From assembly GCA_017852395.1 (NCBI GenBank), contig JAFMLE010000015.1, positions 1 to 52,767 of the forward strand: a stretch of DNA of 52,767 nucleotides, written 5' to 3'. Below, one piece after another: positions 33,987 to 42,798 of the stretch. Made by a program: the position numbers and the translations under genes. Origin of the DNA: Flavobacteriaceae bacterium. Its GTDB lineage: Bacteria; Bacteroidota; Bacteroidia; Flavobacteriales; Flavobacteriaceae. Below the pieces are notes generated by a model. It made no database searches. It worked only from the letters and a program-made list of their open reading frames with translations, and was not told the DNA's origin. Positions within the stretch are counted from its first letter, which is position 1; each line of letters starts with the position of its first letter.

Positions 33987-34280
33987 ATGGCTGATCTATC
34001 GATTACAAACAACGAATTTTTACGTCAATTTGAAGTTACAATTGACAATTGTTTGGCACGAATTGAATATGCAGAACAAGAGCGTAAAATCTTTTTGACC
34101 AAACTTTGTATCCCTGATGAAATCAATTCTAAAAAATTTGAAGAACAATTCATCAAAACCGTCTTAGAAAGTATTTCAGAAAGAAATTTAAGAGTGGTTC
34201 CTACTTCTCCAAAAATTGCAGGTTTTGTGCGCCGTAACAAAAGCTACAAATCGCTTTTACCCGTTGGCATAAAACTTTAG
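33987..34280 (+). CDS. Small GNAT-like (YjdJ-type) protein
   Basis: A 97-residue protein. The order of elements (LARIEYAEQERKIFLTKLCIP, helix, then NLRVVPTSPKIAGFVRRNKSY, in parts) matches the small single-domain GNAT acetyltransferases of the YjdJ group, whose conserved core is strand-strand-helix-V(V)PxCPxxxxxxRxxPxY. The acetyl-CoA pyrophosphate loop (RGxGxA in active GNATs) is replaced here by NSKKFEEQ, so catalysis is doubtful. Such proteins are conserved in Flavobacteriaceae. The stop overlaps the mtaB stop by 4 bases. Confidence 0.65.
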   Translation: MADLSITNNEFLRQFEVTIDNCLARIEYAEQERKIFLTKLCIPDEINSKKFEEQFIKTVLESISERNLRVVPTSPKIAGFVRRNKSYKSLLPVGIKL

Positions 34281-35617
34281 ATCCAGTCAAAACGGACCAT
34301 GCCCGTTTCGTCTATAGACGTTAAATTAACCTCGTGTAGGGTGTTGACCAATTCGGGATTCCAAGGGGTTCTGACTTTAACATAGTTTCTTGTAAAACCC
34401 GTACTATAACCCGACTTATTTTCAGCTTCAAACAACACGGTTGCTGTGGATTGGAGTTGCTGTTGGTAAAAATCTCTTCTTTTTTTAGCAGAAAGGGCCC
34501 GTAACATTTTACTTCGTTTGGATCGTACAGCGGCAGGAACAACCCCATCGAAATCAATGGCTTCCGTATTGGGCCGTTCTGAGTAAGTAAAAACATGCAA
34601 ATACGAGATGGGCAGATCGTTTAGAAAATTATACGTTTCTAAAAATAGTGCATCGGTTTCACCCGGGAAACCTACAATTACATCTACCCCAATACATGCG
34701 TTGGGCATTACTTTTTTGATCGCCTTGACCCGATCTTCATAAAGGGGGGTTAAATAACGACGGCGCATTTTTTTTAGAATCACATCACTCCCACTCTGCA
34801 AGGGAATATGAAAATGGGGGACAAAACAACGGCTTTGTGCAACAAAATCTATGATTTCATTGCTCAACAAATTGGGTTCAATTGATGAAATCCGAACCCG
34901 ATCCAAATCCGACAAAGCATCAAGGGCAGTGATTAGTTCTAAAAACGTATGTTCGTGTTTTTTATTCCCATACTCTCCTTTTCCATAATCACCGATATTG
35001 ACGCCCGTCAGCACAATTTCTTTTATGCCTTTTTCGGTAATCTTAAGCGCGTTATTCAATACATTTTCTAGGCGATCACTTCGAGATATTCCACGTGCCA
35101 GTGGAATGGTACAATACGAACATTTGTAGTCACAACCGTCCTGTACTTTCAAAAAAGCACGCGTACGATCGCCTAAAGAATAACTACTTTCATAGGTGTC
35201 TGCGGCGGCTATTTCACAAGAATGAATTTCGCCTGATCCTTTTTTGGTCAAATCATTGAGGTAGGCTGGGAGCTTAAATTTTTCGGTAGCACCCAATACC
35301 AGATCTACTCCATCTACAGCTGCTAAGGCCTCAGGTTGCAGTTGCGCATAACAGCCTATGGCAGCAACAAAGGCATCGGGGTTTTGCTTCAAACATTTTT
35401 TTACCAAGGTCTTAAAGCGCTTATCGGCATTTTCGGTCACCGAGCAGGTATTGATCACATAAACGTCTGCGGGGCTTTCGAACGAAACGCGCTCGTATCT
35501 GGTGGGGTCAAAATCACGCGCTATGGTTGCCGTTTCAGAAAAATTGAGTTTACAACCCAAAGTATGAAAGGCTACTGTGGCTTTTGAAACTGCTATTTCT
35601 GAAGTCTTGGAAAGCAT
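34277..35617 (-). CDS. mtaB: tRNA t6A37 methylthiotransferase MtaB
   Basis: A 446-residue radical SAM enzyme that adds a methylthio group to t6A37 in ANN-decoding tRNAs. The N-terminal UPF0004 domain binds a second iron-sulfur cluster through Cys in TLGCKLNFSE (~18-27), NTCSVTENA (~55) and AIGCYAQ (~90). The radical SAM motif CxxxCxxC is DGCDYKCSYCTIPLARG (~158-174). The C-terminal ~60 residues resemble a TRAM domain. The TLGCKLNFSE opening marks MtaB rather than MiaB. A TATATTTG box sits just before it on the minus strand (35646-35653). Confidence 0.93.
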   Translation of the reverse strand: MLSKTSEIAVSKATVAFHTLGCKLNFSETATIARDFDPTRYERVSFESPADVYVINTCSVTENADKRFKTLVKKCLKQNPDAFVAAIGCYAQLQPEALAAVDGVDLVLGATEKFKLPAYLNDLTKKGSGEIHSCEIAAADTYESSYSLGDRTRAFLKVQDGCDYKCSYCTIPLARGISRSDRLENVLNNALKITEKGIKEIVLTGVNIGDYGKGEYGNKKHEHTFLELITALDALSDLDRVRISSIEPNLLSNEIIDFVAQSRCFVPHFHIPLQSGSDVILKKMRRRYLTPLYEDRVKAIKKVMPNACIGVDVIVGFPGETDALFLETYNFLNDLPISYLHVFTYSERPNTEAIDFDGVVPAAVRSKRSKMLRALSAKKRRDFYQQQLQSTATVLFEAENKSGYSTGFTRNYVKVRTPWNPELVNTLHEVNLTSIDETGMVRFDWI

Positions 35618-35666
35618 CTCTTTTGTAAAAGCGTTATTTTTAGGACAAATATACGATTACAAGCCC

Positions 35667-37286
35667 ATGAAAAAAAGGTGGATGGCTCCCAAACGCATAA
35701 TGTTGCTTTCAAATGCAGTGCTTTTTTTGTTGTTTTTGAGTTGTCAAAATCATGATTTACCCTATACCGATCGTGATGTTTTTAGATACAACGAAGCGCG
35801 AAACATCACCAGTCTAGACCCTGCCTTTGCACGAAACCCGCAAAACAATTGGGCGGCACAGCAGTTATTTAATGGTTTGGTACAGCTCAACGATTCGTTA
35901 GAAGTTATTCCTGAAATTGCCAAAAGCTGGACCATTGATTCGACAGGAACGGTCTATAGATTCCATTTGCGCAAAGATGTATTTTTTCATGCTTCACCGG
36001 CTTTCAAAGAAGGAATTCCACGTGCCGTAACTGCTGCAGACTTTGTATTTAGTTTTGACCGATTGTTGGACCCCAAGCTGGCTTCTCCTGGGGGTTGGGT
36101 GTTGCAAAGAGTAGCGGGATATCGTGCCATTGATTCCCACACCTTAGAAATCAAACTAAAAAACCCTTTTCCCGCCTTTTTGGGATTGCTTAGTATGCGT
36201 TACTGCGCTGTGGTACCTCAGGAGGGAATTGCATATTATGGGAGTCGTTTTCGATCTAACCCTATTGGCACAGGCCCTTTTGTGTTCAAATATTGGGAGG
36301 AAGGCGTAAAATTAATTTTACGCAAAAACACCACCTATTTTGAAAAAGACGACCAACAACAACCACTCCCCTATTTAGAAGCCATCGCAATCCAATTTAT
36401 CCCGGACATTCAAAGCGAATTTATGCTGTTTTTGCAAGGAAAGCTCGATTTTATGAACTCACTTGACAACTCATACAAAGATGAACTGCTCACTCCCGAT
36501 GGTTTGTTGCGACCCAAATACAAAGACAAGATCATCATGCAGCAAGGGCCATACCTTAACACCGAATATATTGGGTTTTATATGGAAGCAGACCATCCAA
36601 TTATGAAAAACCCAGCATTACGCGAAGCACTTAGTATTGGATTTGATCGCAACCAAATGATCGACTATCTAAGAAACAATATCGGTTTTACAGCCTACAA
36701 GGGCTTTATCCCAAAGGGGCTTCCGGGGCATGCTGACCAAGATTGGGTTCGCTATGATCCTCAAGCTGCTCGAGAACGCATTAGGACCTTCGAAACCGAC
36801 AACGGGCCACTTCCCACCCTGAAGATCGCTACCGATGCAAACTATTTGGACCTCTGCGAATACCTCCAAAGAGAATGGGAAAAAATTGGCGTAAAACTGC
36901 AAATTGATGTCATGCCAACTGCCACCCTCAGACAAGCCAAGTCATCAGGAAAACTCGAACTTTTTAGGGCCAGTTGGATTGCAGATTATCCCGATGCCGA
37001 AAATTATTTGGGCTTGTATTATTCCAAAAATTTTGCCCCTTTTGGGCCCAACTACACCCATTTTAAAAACGAAACCTACGATAGCCTTTTTGAAAAAACG
37101 TTTCTGATAAAGTCCCCAAAACAGCGCTATGCCCTTTACAAAAAATTAGACAGTATCGTCATGACCCATCATCCTATAATCAATCTTTTTTATGATGAGG
37201 CCGTACGATTTTTGCAGCCCAATGTTGTAGGAATGACAATGAACCCCATCAATACACTCAATCTAAAGCGCGTAAAAAAAGAATAA
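35667..37286 (+). CDS. Oligopeptide-type ABC substrate-binding lipoprotein (OppA/DppA family), orphan
   Basis: A 539-residue family 5 binding protein. The start is set at MKKRWMAPK, since the raw open frame runs 30 codons back into the divergent mtaB gene. Lipobox LLFLSC follows. Family 5 features are present: EARNITSLDPAF (~39-50), LVQLNDSLEVIPEIAKSW (~67-84) and YRFHLRKDVFFHASPAF. It would bind peptides in the periplasm and hand them to a permease, but no dppBCDF genes are adjacent. Codon use looks like its neighbours. A terminator shared with rpmE2 follows directly. Confidence 0.92.
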   Translation: MKKRWMAPKRIMLLSNAVLFLLFLSCQNHDLPYTDRDVFRYNEARNITSLDPAFARNPQNNWAAQQLFNGLVQLNDSLEVIPEIAKSWTIDSTGTVYRFHLRKDVFFHASPAFKEGIPRAVTAADFVFSFDRLLDPKLASPGGWVLQRVAGYRAIDSHTLEIKLKNPFPAFLGLLSMRYCAVVPQEGIAYYGSRFRSNPIGTGPFVFKYWEEGVKLILRKNTTYFEKDDQQQPLPYLEAIAIQFIPDIQSEFMLFLQGKLDFMNSLDNSYKDELLTPDGLLRPKYKDKIIMQQGPYLNTEYIGFYMEADHPIMKNPALREALSIGFDRNQMIDYLRNNIGFTAYKGFIPKGLPGHADQDWVRYDPQAARERIRTFETDNGPLPTLKIATDANYLDLCEYLQREWEKIGVKLQIDVMPTATLRQAKSSGKLELFRASWIADYPDAENYLGLYYSKNFAPFGPNYTHFKNETYDSLFEKTFLIKSPKQRYALYKKLDSIVMTHHPIINLFYDEAVRFLQPNVVGMTMNPINTLNLKRVKKE

Positions 37287-37310
37287 AAAAAAACCGCAAA
37301 GAGCGGTTTT
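37285..37310 (-). terminator. Terminator between the binding-protein gene and rpmE2 (probably two-way)
   Basis: Stem AAAACCGC / GCGGTTTT with loop AAAGA. On the minus strand a run of U's follows, which suits rpmE2; on the plus strand only TTTT follows. It overlaps the stop codon of the plus-strand gene. Confidence 0.85.
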
Positions 37311-37334
37311 GTATAAAAATCGAGGGAAACTCGC

Positions 37335-37586
37335 TTATTTTTTAAACTTGGCGTATTTGTTTTTGAACTTATCAATACGTCCAGCAGTGTCAACCAATTT
37401 GGACTTTCCGGTGTAGTATGGATGCGATGTTCTAGAAATTTCAAGTTTTACTAAAGGATATTCTACACCATCTACTTCTAAAGTCTCTTTGGTGTTGGCT
37501 GTAGATTTAGTAATAAAAACGTCTTCGTTAGACATGTCTTTGAACGCAACAAGACGGTAGTTATCGGGATGTATGCCGCTTTTCAT
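37335..37586 (-). CDS. rpmE2: 50S ribosomal protein bL31, type B
   Basis: An 83-residue protein starting [17 protein letters not shown], with [24 protein letters not shown] (read in part) in the middle. It lacks the CxxC zinc ligands of type A bL31, so it is the zinc-independent form. In bacteria with both forms this one replaces the zinc form under zinc shortage; in Bacteroidota it is usually the main copy. A TACATTTG box at 37607-37614 (minus) lies 20 bases before the start. Confidence 0.97.
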   Translation of the reverse strand: MKSGIHPDNYRLVAFKDMSNEDVFITKSTANTKETLEVDGVEYPLVKLEISRTSHPYYTGKSKLVDTAGRIDKFKNKYAKFKK

Positions 37587-37606
37587 AATTTCTAATTATT
37601 GGATTG

Positions 37607-37614
37607 CAAATGTA
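37607..37614 (-). promoter_or_regulatory. -7 box of rpmE2
   Basis: TACATTTG on the minus strand, full TAnnTTTG match; no Zur-like palindrome is seen in the 118-base upstream region. Confidence 0.5.
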
Positions 37615-37704
37615 AAGGTTTTTTTCTAAAAAAAATACATACGCAACATTTTATATAACTCACTCAAAAAAACATATCTTTAAGTACTCAAATTCAATTT
37701 ACTT

Positions 37705-38229
37705 ATGGAAGTTAAAAATATAGGAATCAAAGATTATGCTTTAAAATTTGGTAGTCTCAATGGGGGGCTTGTAGTGGTATTTGCCATCATGCTCTATTTT
37801 TTGGACATGCACTATCAAGGAGGCACCGCAGTCACCCTTGTCAATGTCGTTATTGGTATTGGTACATTGATGTGGGGTCTAATCGAATACCGTAAAGACA
37901 ATGGCGGTTTTATATCGCTAACCCAAGCCCTAAAAGTAGGCATGAGCATCGCGCTGATCGGATCAATAATTGGGATAATTTATGGGATAATTTTATCCGA
38001 AGTCATTGACCCAGATGTGATGAACAAGGCCTTCGAATTTCAAAAACAACAAATGCTACAAAGCAATCCCGAAATGTCTGTAGAGCAAGTAGATGGCATG
38101 ATTGAGATGCAAAAAAAGTTTTCTTCACCAGCCATTCGTAGTGCATTTGGTCTCATCTTTGGACTTTTCTTTGGATTCGTAGTTTCGCTAATTGGTGGAC
38201 TAATCGTTAAGCGTTCGCGACCAGAATAG
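37705..38229 (+). CDS. DUF4199 family membrane protein
   Basis: A 174-residue protein with four hydrophobic segments (~18-32, ~41-58, ~72-95, ~147-168) and a hydrophilic, helical segment rich in Gln and Met between the third and fourth. This pattern, with the typical opening YALKFGSLNGGLVVVFAIMLY, is the DUF4199 family of Bacteroidota. Function is unknown. In this phylum it often precedes a family 2 glycosyltransferase, as it does here (39 bases), which suggests a link to envelope glycan or lipid work. A TATCTTTA box precedes it at 37675-37682. Confidence 0.82.
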   Translation: MEVKNIGIKDYALKFGSLNGGLVVVFAIMLYFLDMHYQGGTAVTLVNVVIGIGTLMWGLIEYRKDNGGFISLTQALKVGMSIALIGSIIGIIYGIILSEVIDPDVMNKAFEFQKQQMLQSNPEMSVEQVDGMIEMQKKFSSPAIRSAFGLIFGLFFGFVVSLIGGLIVKRSRPE

Positions 38230-38241
38230 ACATCAAATTCG

Positions 38242-38249
38242 TATTTTTG
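38242..38249 (+). promoter_or_regulatory. -7 box of the glycosyltransferase gene
   Basis: TATTTTTG, full match to TAnnTTTG, 19 bases before the ATG at 38269; no matching TTG upstream. Confidence 0.45.
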
Positions 38250-38268
38250 TGGCATAGCACAATCTTCT

Positions 38269-39216
38269 ATGGATATATCCATTGTTATTCCACTACTCAA
38301 TGAGTCTGAATCACTTGGTGAATTGGACCGTTGGATATCCAATGCTCTAGAAGGCTCTGGATACCAATATGAGGTGTGGTATATAGATGACGGTAGTACC
38401 GACAACTCGTGGGAGCTTATCGAAATTTTGGCAAAGCAAAATAGCAACAGAAACGGCTTGCGGTTTGCTAAAAATTTTGGAAAATCACAAGCCTTACACG
38501 CTGGATTTCGTGAAACGAAAGGAACATACGTCATCACTATGGATGCCGACCTGCAAGATTCGCCAGACGAAATTCTTCCTATGGTAGAACGTCTAAAAAC
38601 TGAGCAACTCGATTTGATATCTGGTTGGAAAAAAAAGCGGTACGACTCCATACTTTTCAAAAATATCCCTTCAAAATTGTTCAATTGGGCCGCCCGCCGT
38701 GCTTCTAGAATCCCCCTGCATGACTTCAATTGCGGCATCAAAGCCTATAAAAAAGAAGTCATCAAAACCATCGAAGTGTATGGCGAAATGCATCGGTACA
38801 TCCCCGTAATAGCCGCCCACGAAGGTTTTACTAAAATCGATGAACAGATCGTTAAACATCAAGCCCGAAAATTTGGAATTTCAAAGTTTGGATCCGATCG
38901 TTTTATAAAAGGTTTTCTGGATCTGACCACCCTTTGGTTTTTGCATCGCTTTGGCAAACGTCCCATGCATTTCTTTGGACTTTTGGGTAGTTTGATGTTT
39001 TTGATCGGTTTTGGTTTTACCCTATATCTTGGAATCGATAAACTTTTTATTAGCCCCCAAGGAAGACTCATCACCAACCGACCCGAATTTTTTATCGCAC
39101 TAATTGTTATGATCTTAGGAACCCAGTTTTTTATAGCTGGCTTTCTCGGCGAACTTCTCGTCAAACAGCAAAATCAACTCAAGGGCTATACCATCAACAA
39201 AAGAACCGATGACTGA
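38269..39216 (+). CDS. Family 2 glycosyltransferase, polyprenyl-phosphate type (DPM1/GtrB-like)
   Basis: A 315-residue protein. The GT-A domain (~1-225) begins SIVIPLLNESESL; the metal-binding DxD is in MDADLQDSPDEI (~94-105), and FNCGIKAYKKEV (~158) is the conserved acceptor-side motif of dolichol/undecaprenyl-phosphate sugar transferases. Two membrane segments close the protein (~235-262 and ~277-303). It would move a sugar from a nucleotide donor to a lipid carrier on the inner face of the membrane. Its last 8 bases overlap the hexomutase gene, so precursor supply and transfer may be co-expressed. Confidence 0.92.
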   Translation: MDISIVIPLLNESESLGELDRWISNALEGSGYQYEVWYIDDGSTDNSWELIEILAKQNSNRNGLRFAKNFGKSQALHAGFRETKGTYVITMDADLQDSPDEILPMVERLKTEQLDLISGWKKKRYDSILFKNIPSKLFNWAARRASRIPLHDFNCGIKAYKKEVIKTIEVYGEMHRYIPVIAAHEGFTKIDEQIVKHQARKFGISKFGSDRFIKGFLDLTTLWFLHRFGKRPMHFFGLLGSLMFLIGFGFTLYLGIDKLFISPQGRLITNRPEFFIALIVMILGTQFFIAGFLGELLVKQQNQLKGYTINKRTDD

Positions 39217-40921
39217 TTCTATTTTAGAAAGAAAAATAAATTCTTGGTTGCACCCACCTTTTGATCAAAAAACGATTGAGGCCGTCAAAAAACTATTTTT
39301 AGACGAGCTGCAACTCAAGGATGCTTTTTATAAGGACCTCGAATTTGGAACGGGGGGAATGCGCGGAATCATGGGTGTTGGCACCAACAGAATCAACAAA
39401 TATACTTTGGGCAAAAACACTCAGGGACTTGCCAACTATCTAAACAAACAATTAAGAAACACACAAATCCGTGTCGTCATTGCTTACGATTGCCGACACA
39501 ACAGTCAATCGTTGGCCCAAATCGTTGCTGAAATTTTTTCTGCCAATAACATTGAGGTTTTTATTTTCAAAGAACTACGACCTACCCCACAACTCTCTTT
39601 TGCAGTCAAATACCTCAAAGCCCAATGTGGCATTGTACTCACCGCATCACACAACCCCCCAGAATACAACGGATACAAGGTCTATTGGGAAGACGGTGGG
39701 CAGATTGTTCCCCCACAAGATGGAGAAATCATGGCTGCGATTAGCAAATTGGAATATAGCGATATTCTTTTTGAGGCCGACCAACGCAAAATACACATCC
39801 TCGATCAAAAAATCGATGAGGCATTTTGGCAAACCGCAGTTGAAGCCGCTTCCATTGATCAAAAAAGAAAAGAAAATTTTAAAATTGTCTTCACGCCCCT
39901 TCATGGCACATCCGTCACTGCACTACCTCAAGTTTTAGCAAAAGCTGGGTTTTCTAACGTCCATATTGTAGCGGCTCAAAAAACTCCCAACGGTGATTTT
40001 CCAACTGTTGCATCTCCGAATCCCGAAGAACCCGCAGCCCTTGAAATGGCACTCGAACAAGCCGAAAAAATTGAAGCGGATATTGTCATCGGCACCGATC
40101 CCGATGCAGATCGTTTGGGGATCGCTGTCCGCGATGAAAATCAAAAATTGGTTTTACTCAACGGCAATCAGACCATGCTGATAATGACCTACTTCTTGCT
40201 AAAAAGAAAAGAAGAAAATGGTCAAATCAACCAGCGACAAGCCATTGCCTCAACCATTGTCTCATCACCAATCATTCGAAAAGTGGCCCGGCATTTTGGA
40301 GTACATCTCTTTGAGACACTAACCGGATTTAAATGGATTGCTGACGCCATCAAAAAAAATCCATCCCTTGAGTTTATTGGTGGTGGTGAAGAAAGTTATG
40401 GCTATATGGTAGGCAGCAAAGTTCGTGACAAAGATGCGATCACTGCCAGCTTGTTGATTTGTGAAATCGGTACTTGGTGTGCCAACAATAAAAAAACCAT
40501 CTTTGGTTTGATGCAAGAATGTTATCAAACTTTTGGCTTCTATCAAGAACGGCTTATTGCATTGACAAAAAAGGGTGCCGAGGGTAGTGAAGAAATTGAT
40601 GCAATGATGCGAACTTATAGAGAAAATCCACCAGAAGCTATCGCGGGGCTCAAAGTTTTGACCATTGCAGATTATAAAACCGGCATCGAAACCAATCGAT
40701 TCAACGGACAAACCACTAAACTAAAACTTCCCCAATCAGACGTCCTTATCTTTAAATTAGAAAACGACGGTCAAATAGCACTCCGACCCAGTGGTACAGA
40801 ACCCAAAATTAAGTTTTACCTTAGTGTCAACAAGCCTTATGATGCTACTCTTAACTGGAACACCCAAGTGGACGAATTAGAACAAAAACTCGATACTATT
40901 CAAAAGGCACTGGCTATATAA
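39209..40921 (+). CDS. Phosphohexomutase (phosphoglucomutase/phosphomannomutase family)
   Basis: A 570-residue alpha-D-phosphohexomutase that moves phosphate between C1 and C6 of a hexose. The active serine is S147 in TASHNPPEYNGYK; the magnesium loop is DPDADRLG (~296); the sugar-specificity loop is GGGEESYGY (~391-399); the phosphate-binding loop is RPSGTEPKIKFY (~528). The extended length and EESYGY motif suit the phosphoglucomutase/phosphomannomutase-2 type of Firmicutes and Bacteroidota. It overlaps the glycosyltransferase and is 1 base before the ABC exporter. Confidence 0.95.
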   Translation: MTDSILERKINSWLHPPFDQKTIEAVKKLFLDELQLKDAFYKDLEFGTGGMRGIMGVGTNRINKYTLGKNTQGLANYLNKQLRNTQIRVVIAYDCRHNSQSLAQIVAEIFSANNIEVFIFKELRPTPQLSFAVKYLKAQCGIVLTASHNPPEYNGYKVYWEDGGQIVPPQDGEIMAAISKLEYSDILFEADQRKIHILDQKIDEAFWQTAVEAASIDQKRKENFKIVFTPLHGTSVTALPQVLAKAGFSNVHIVAAQKTPNGDFPTVASPNPEEPAALEMALEQAEKIEADIVIGTDPDADRLGIAVRDENQKLVLLNGNQTMLIMTYFLLKRKEENGQINQRQAIASTIVSSPIIRKVARHFGVHLFETLTGFKWIADAIKKNPSLEFIGGGEESYGYMVGSKVRDKDAITASLLICEIGTWCANNKKTIFGLMQECYQTFGFYQERLIALTKKGAEGSEEIDAMMRTYRENPPEAIAGLKVLTIADYKTGIETNRFNGQTTKLKLPQSDVLIFKLENDGQIALRPSGTEPKIKFYLSVNKPYDATLNWNTQVDELEQKLDTIQKALAI

Positions 40922-40922
40922 G

Positions 40923-42746
40923 ATGCATTATTTCAGAAAAATATTACACTTTGCAAAACCCTACTGGGGCTATGCATTGCTCAATGTACTGTTCAATATC
41001 GGGTATGCGTTATTTAGTGCCTTGGCGTTTGTCTCCTTTATCCCAATGTTGGATGTACTTTTTCAACAAACAAAAACCCTTAGAGCCCGCCCAGTTTTTG
41101 AAGGAGCAGGATCGCTCAAAGATTTTGTTCAAGACACACTCAATTATCACGTTTCTTCTTTGTTAGAAAGCGACCCTAGTAAGACCTTGATGCTGGTAAT
41201 TGGCCTTGTATTGACCTTGTTTTTACTCAAAAACTTGTCCAACTATTTTGCACTCTATTTTATCACCTACTTGCGAAACGGGCTTCTTATGGACTTGAGA
41301 AATGCCTTGTATAGAAAGATAATTTCACTCCCCGTTGCCTTTTTTACCGAAAAGCGTAAAGGCGATCTTATGGCACGTATGGCATCGGATGTGATTGAAA
41401 TTCAAAATTCTTTTTTATCCATTTTAGAATTGATCATACGTGAACCCCTGACCATATTTTTTACTCTTTTGGTTATGTTCAACATCAGTGTCAAGCTCAC
41501 CTTGTTTGTCCTAGTCTTTATCCCAGTTTCTGGAATTCTAATCTCTTTTATTGGAAAGCAGTTGCGGCGCAAATCTGCTTATGTACAAAAAGAGCAAGGA
41601 CATTTATTATCCATTATTGATGAAACTGTCAATGGACAAAAAATCATTAAAACCTTTAATGCAGGACCTTTGTTTATCAAGCGTTTTGGCATCTCAACCC
41701 AGCGTTTTTTCAAATTTTCTAATGCGCTTTTGCACCGCAACAATCTATCGGCGCCGATGAGCGAGTTTTTGGGCATTGCCATAATCGGTGTTTTGCTCTG
41801 GTACGGCGGGCGAATGGTGCTTATAGAGCAAAATTTAGACGGCACAACATTTATTGTTTATATGGGGCTGGCCTACAATATACTCACTCCTGCAAAGGGA
41901 ATCAGCAAGGCGCTATTTAGCATACGAAAAGGAGATGCTGCCGCAGCACGGGTTTTAGAAATACTAGATACCGAAAACACCCTGAAAGACAAACCAGATG
42001 CCTTGGAAAAAAACACCTTGGAGCAACAAATCGATTTCAAAAAAGTATGTTTTGCATATCCTGGTGGCCCATCCATAATCAACGATTTTAATCTAACGCT
42101 AAAAAAAGGAGAAACCGTAGCATTGGTGGGCCAGTCAGGGAGCGGAAAAACCACCATCGCCAATCTTCTCAATCGTTTTTATGACATCACTTCAGGAAGT
42201 TTAACCATTGACGGTATTGCACTTCAAGACATCAAGAAAACAGCTCTTTATCAGATGACCGGCATCGTAACCCAAGAGCCTATATTGTTTAACGACACCG
42301 TGGCCAACAACCTTCGGGTTGGCAAACAAGACGCAACGGATGCCGAATTGATCGAAGCCGCCAAAGTCGCTCATGCGCACGAGTTTATTTTACAATTGCC
42401 GGAAGGATATCAAACCGCTATTGGTGAAAATGGCAATAAACTCTCTGGCGGGCAAAAACAACGCCTTTCTATCGCAAGAGCGGTACTCAAAAATCCTCAG
42501 ATCTTGATTTTGGATGAAGCAACCTCGGCGCTCGATACCGCCTCAGAACAATGGGTACAGAAAGCCTTGGAAAACCTAATGGCAAACAGAACCTCTTTGG
42601 TTATTGCACACCGTTTGTCAACCATACAAAAAGCAGATAAAATTTTGGTCCTCGAGCAAGGTCGTGTTATCGAAGAAGGTACACATGAAACTTTGCTCAA
42701 AAAAGGAAAAACCTATACCAACCTAGTAAAATTACAACAACTATAA
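40923..42746 (+). CDS. ABC exporter, fused permease-ATPase (MsbA-like)
   Basis: A 607-residue half-transporter. Six transmembrane helices lie in residues ~1-330, with the coupling-helix region LISLPVAFFTEKRKGDLMARM (part). The ATPase has Walker A GQSGSGKTT (~398-406), signature LSGGQKQR (~505), Walker B ILILDEATSALD (~524-535) and H-loop AHRLS. It acts as a homodimer. The match to lipid-A flippase MsbA is general; a drug or lipid exporter is as likely from sequence alone, but location next to a lipid-linked glycosyltransferase and hexomutase favours envelope lipid or glycan export. Confidence 0.93.
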   Translation: MHYFRKILHFAKPYWGYALLNVLFNIGYALFSALAFVSFIPMLDVLFQQTKTLRARPVFEGAGSLKDFVQDTLNYHVSSLLESDPSKTLMLVIGLVLTLFLLKNLSNYFALYFITYLRNGLLMDLRNALYRKIISLPVAFFTEKRKGDLMARMASDVIEIQNSFLSILELIIREPLTIFFTLLVMFNISVKLTLFVLVFIPVSGILISFIGKQLRRKSAYVQKEQGHLLSIIDETVNGQKIIKTFNAGPLFIKRFGISTQRFFKFSNALLHRNNLSAPMSEFLGIAIIGVLLWYGGRMVLIEQNLDGTTFIVYMGLAYNILTPAKGISKALFSIRKGDAAAARVLEILDTENTLKDKPDALEKNTLEQQIDFKKVCFAYPGGPSIINDFNLTLKKGETVALVGQSGSGKTTIANLLNRFYDITSGSLTIDGIALQDIKKTALYQMTGIVTQEPILFNDTVANNLRVGKQDATDAELIEAAKVAHAHEFILQLPEGYQTAIGENGNKLSGGQKQRLSIARAVLKNPQILILDEATSALDTASEQWVQKALENLMANRTSLVIAHRLSTIQKADKILVLEQGRVIEEGTHETLLKKGKTYTNLVKLQQL

Positions 42747-42755
42747 CTCCCTTTA

Positions 42756-42780
42756 AACCAATTGATAAATACATCGTCTA
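42756..42780 (+). promoter_or_regulatory. Candidate ECF-dependent promoter of the second sigma operon
   Basis: AAC (42756-42758, inside AAACC), a 16-base spacer and CGTC within TCGTCTA (42774-42780), 18 bases before the GTG start. The box is identical to that upstream of the first ECF operon. Confidence 0.55.
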
Positions 42781-42798
42781 AATAAAAAATTAAAGCAG

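Noticed and set aside
38040-38741. 233-codon minus-strand open frame opposite the DUF4199 and glycosyltransferase genes
   Set aside because: Shadow of well-supported plus-strand genes, with no recognisable domain or promoter.
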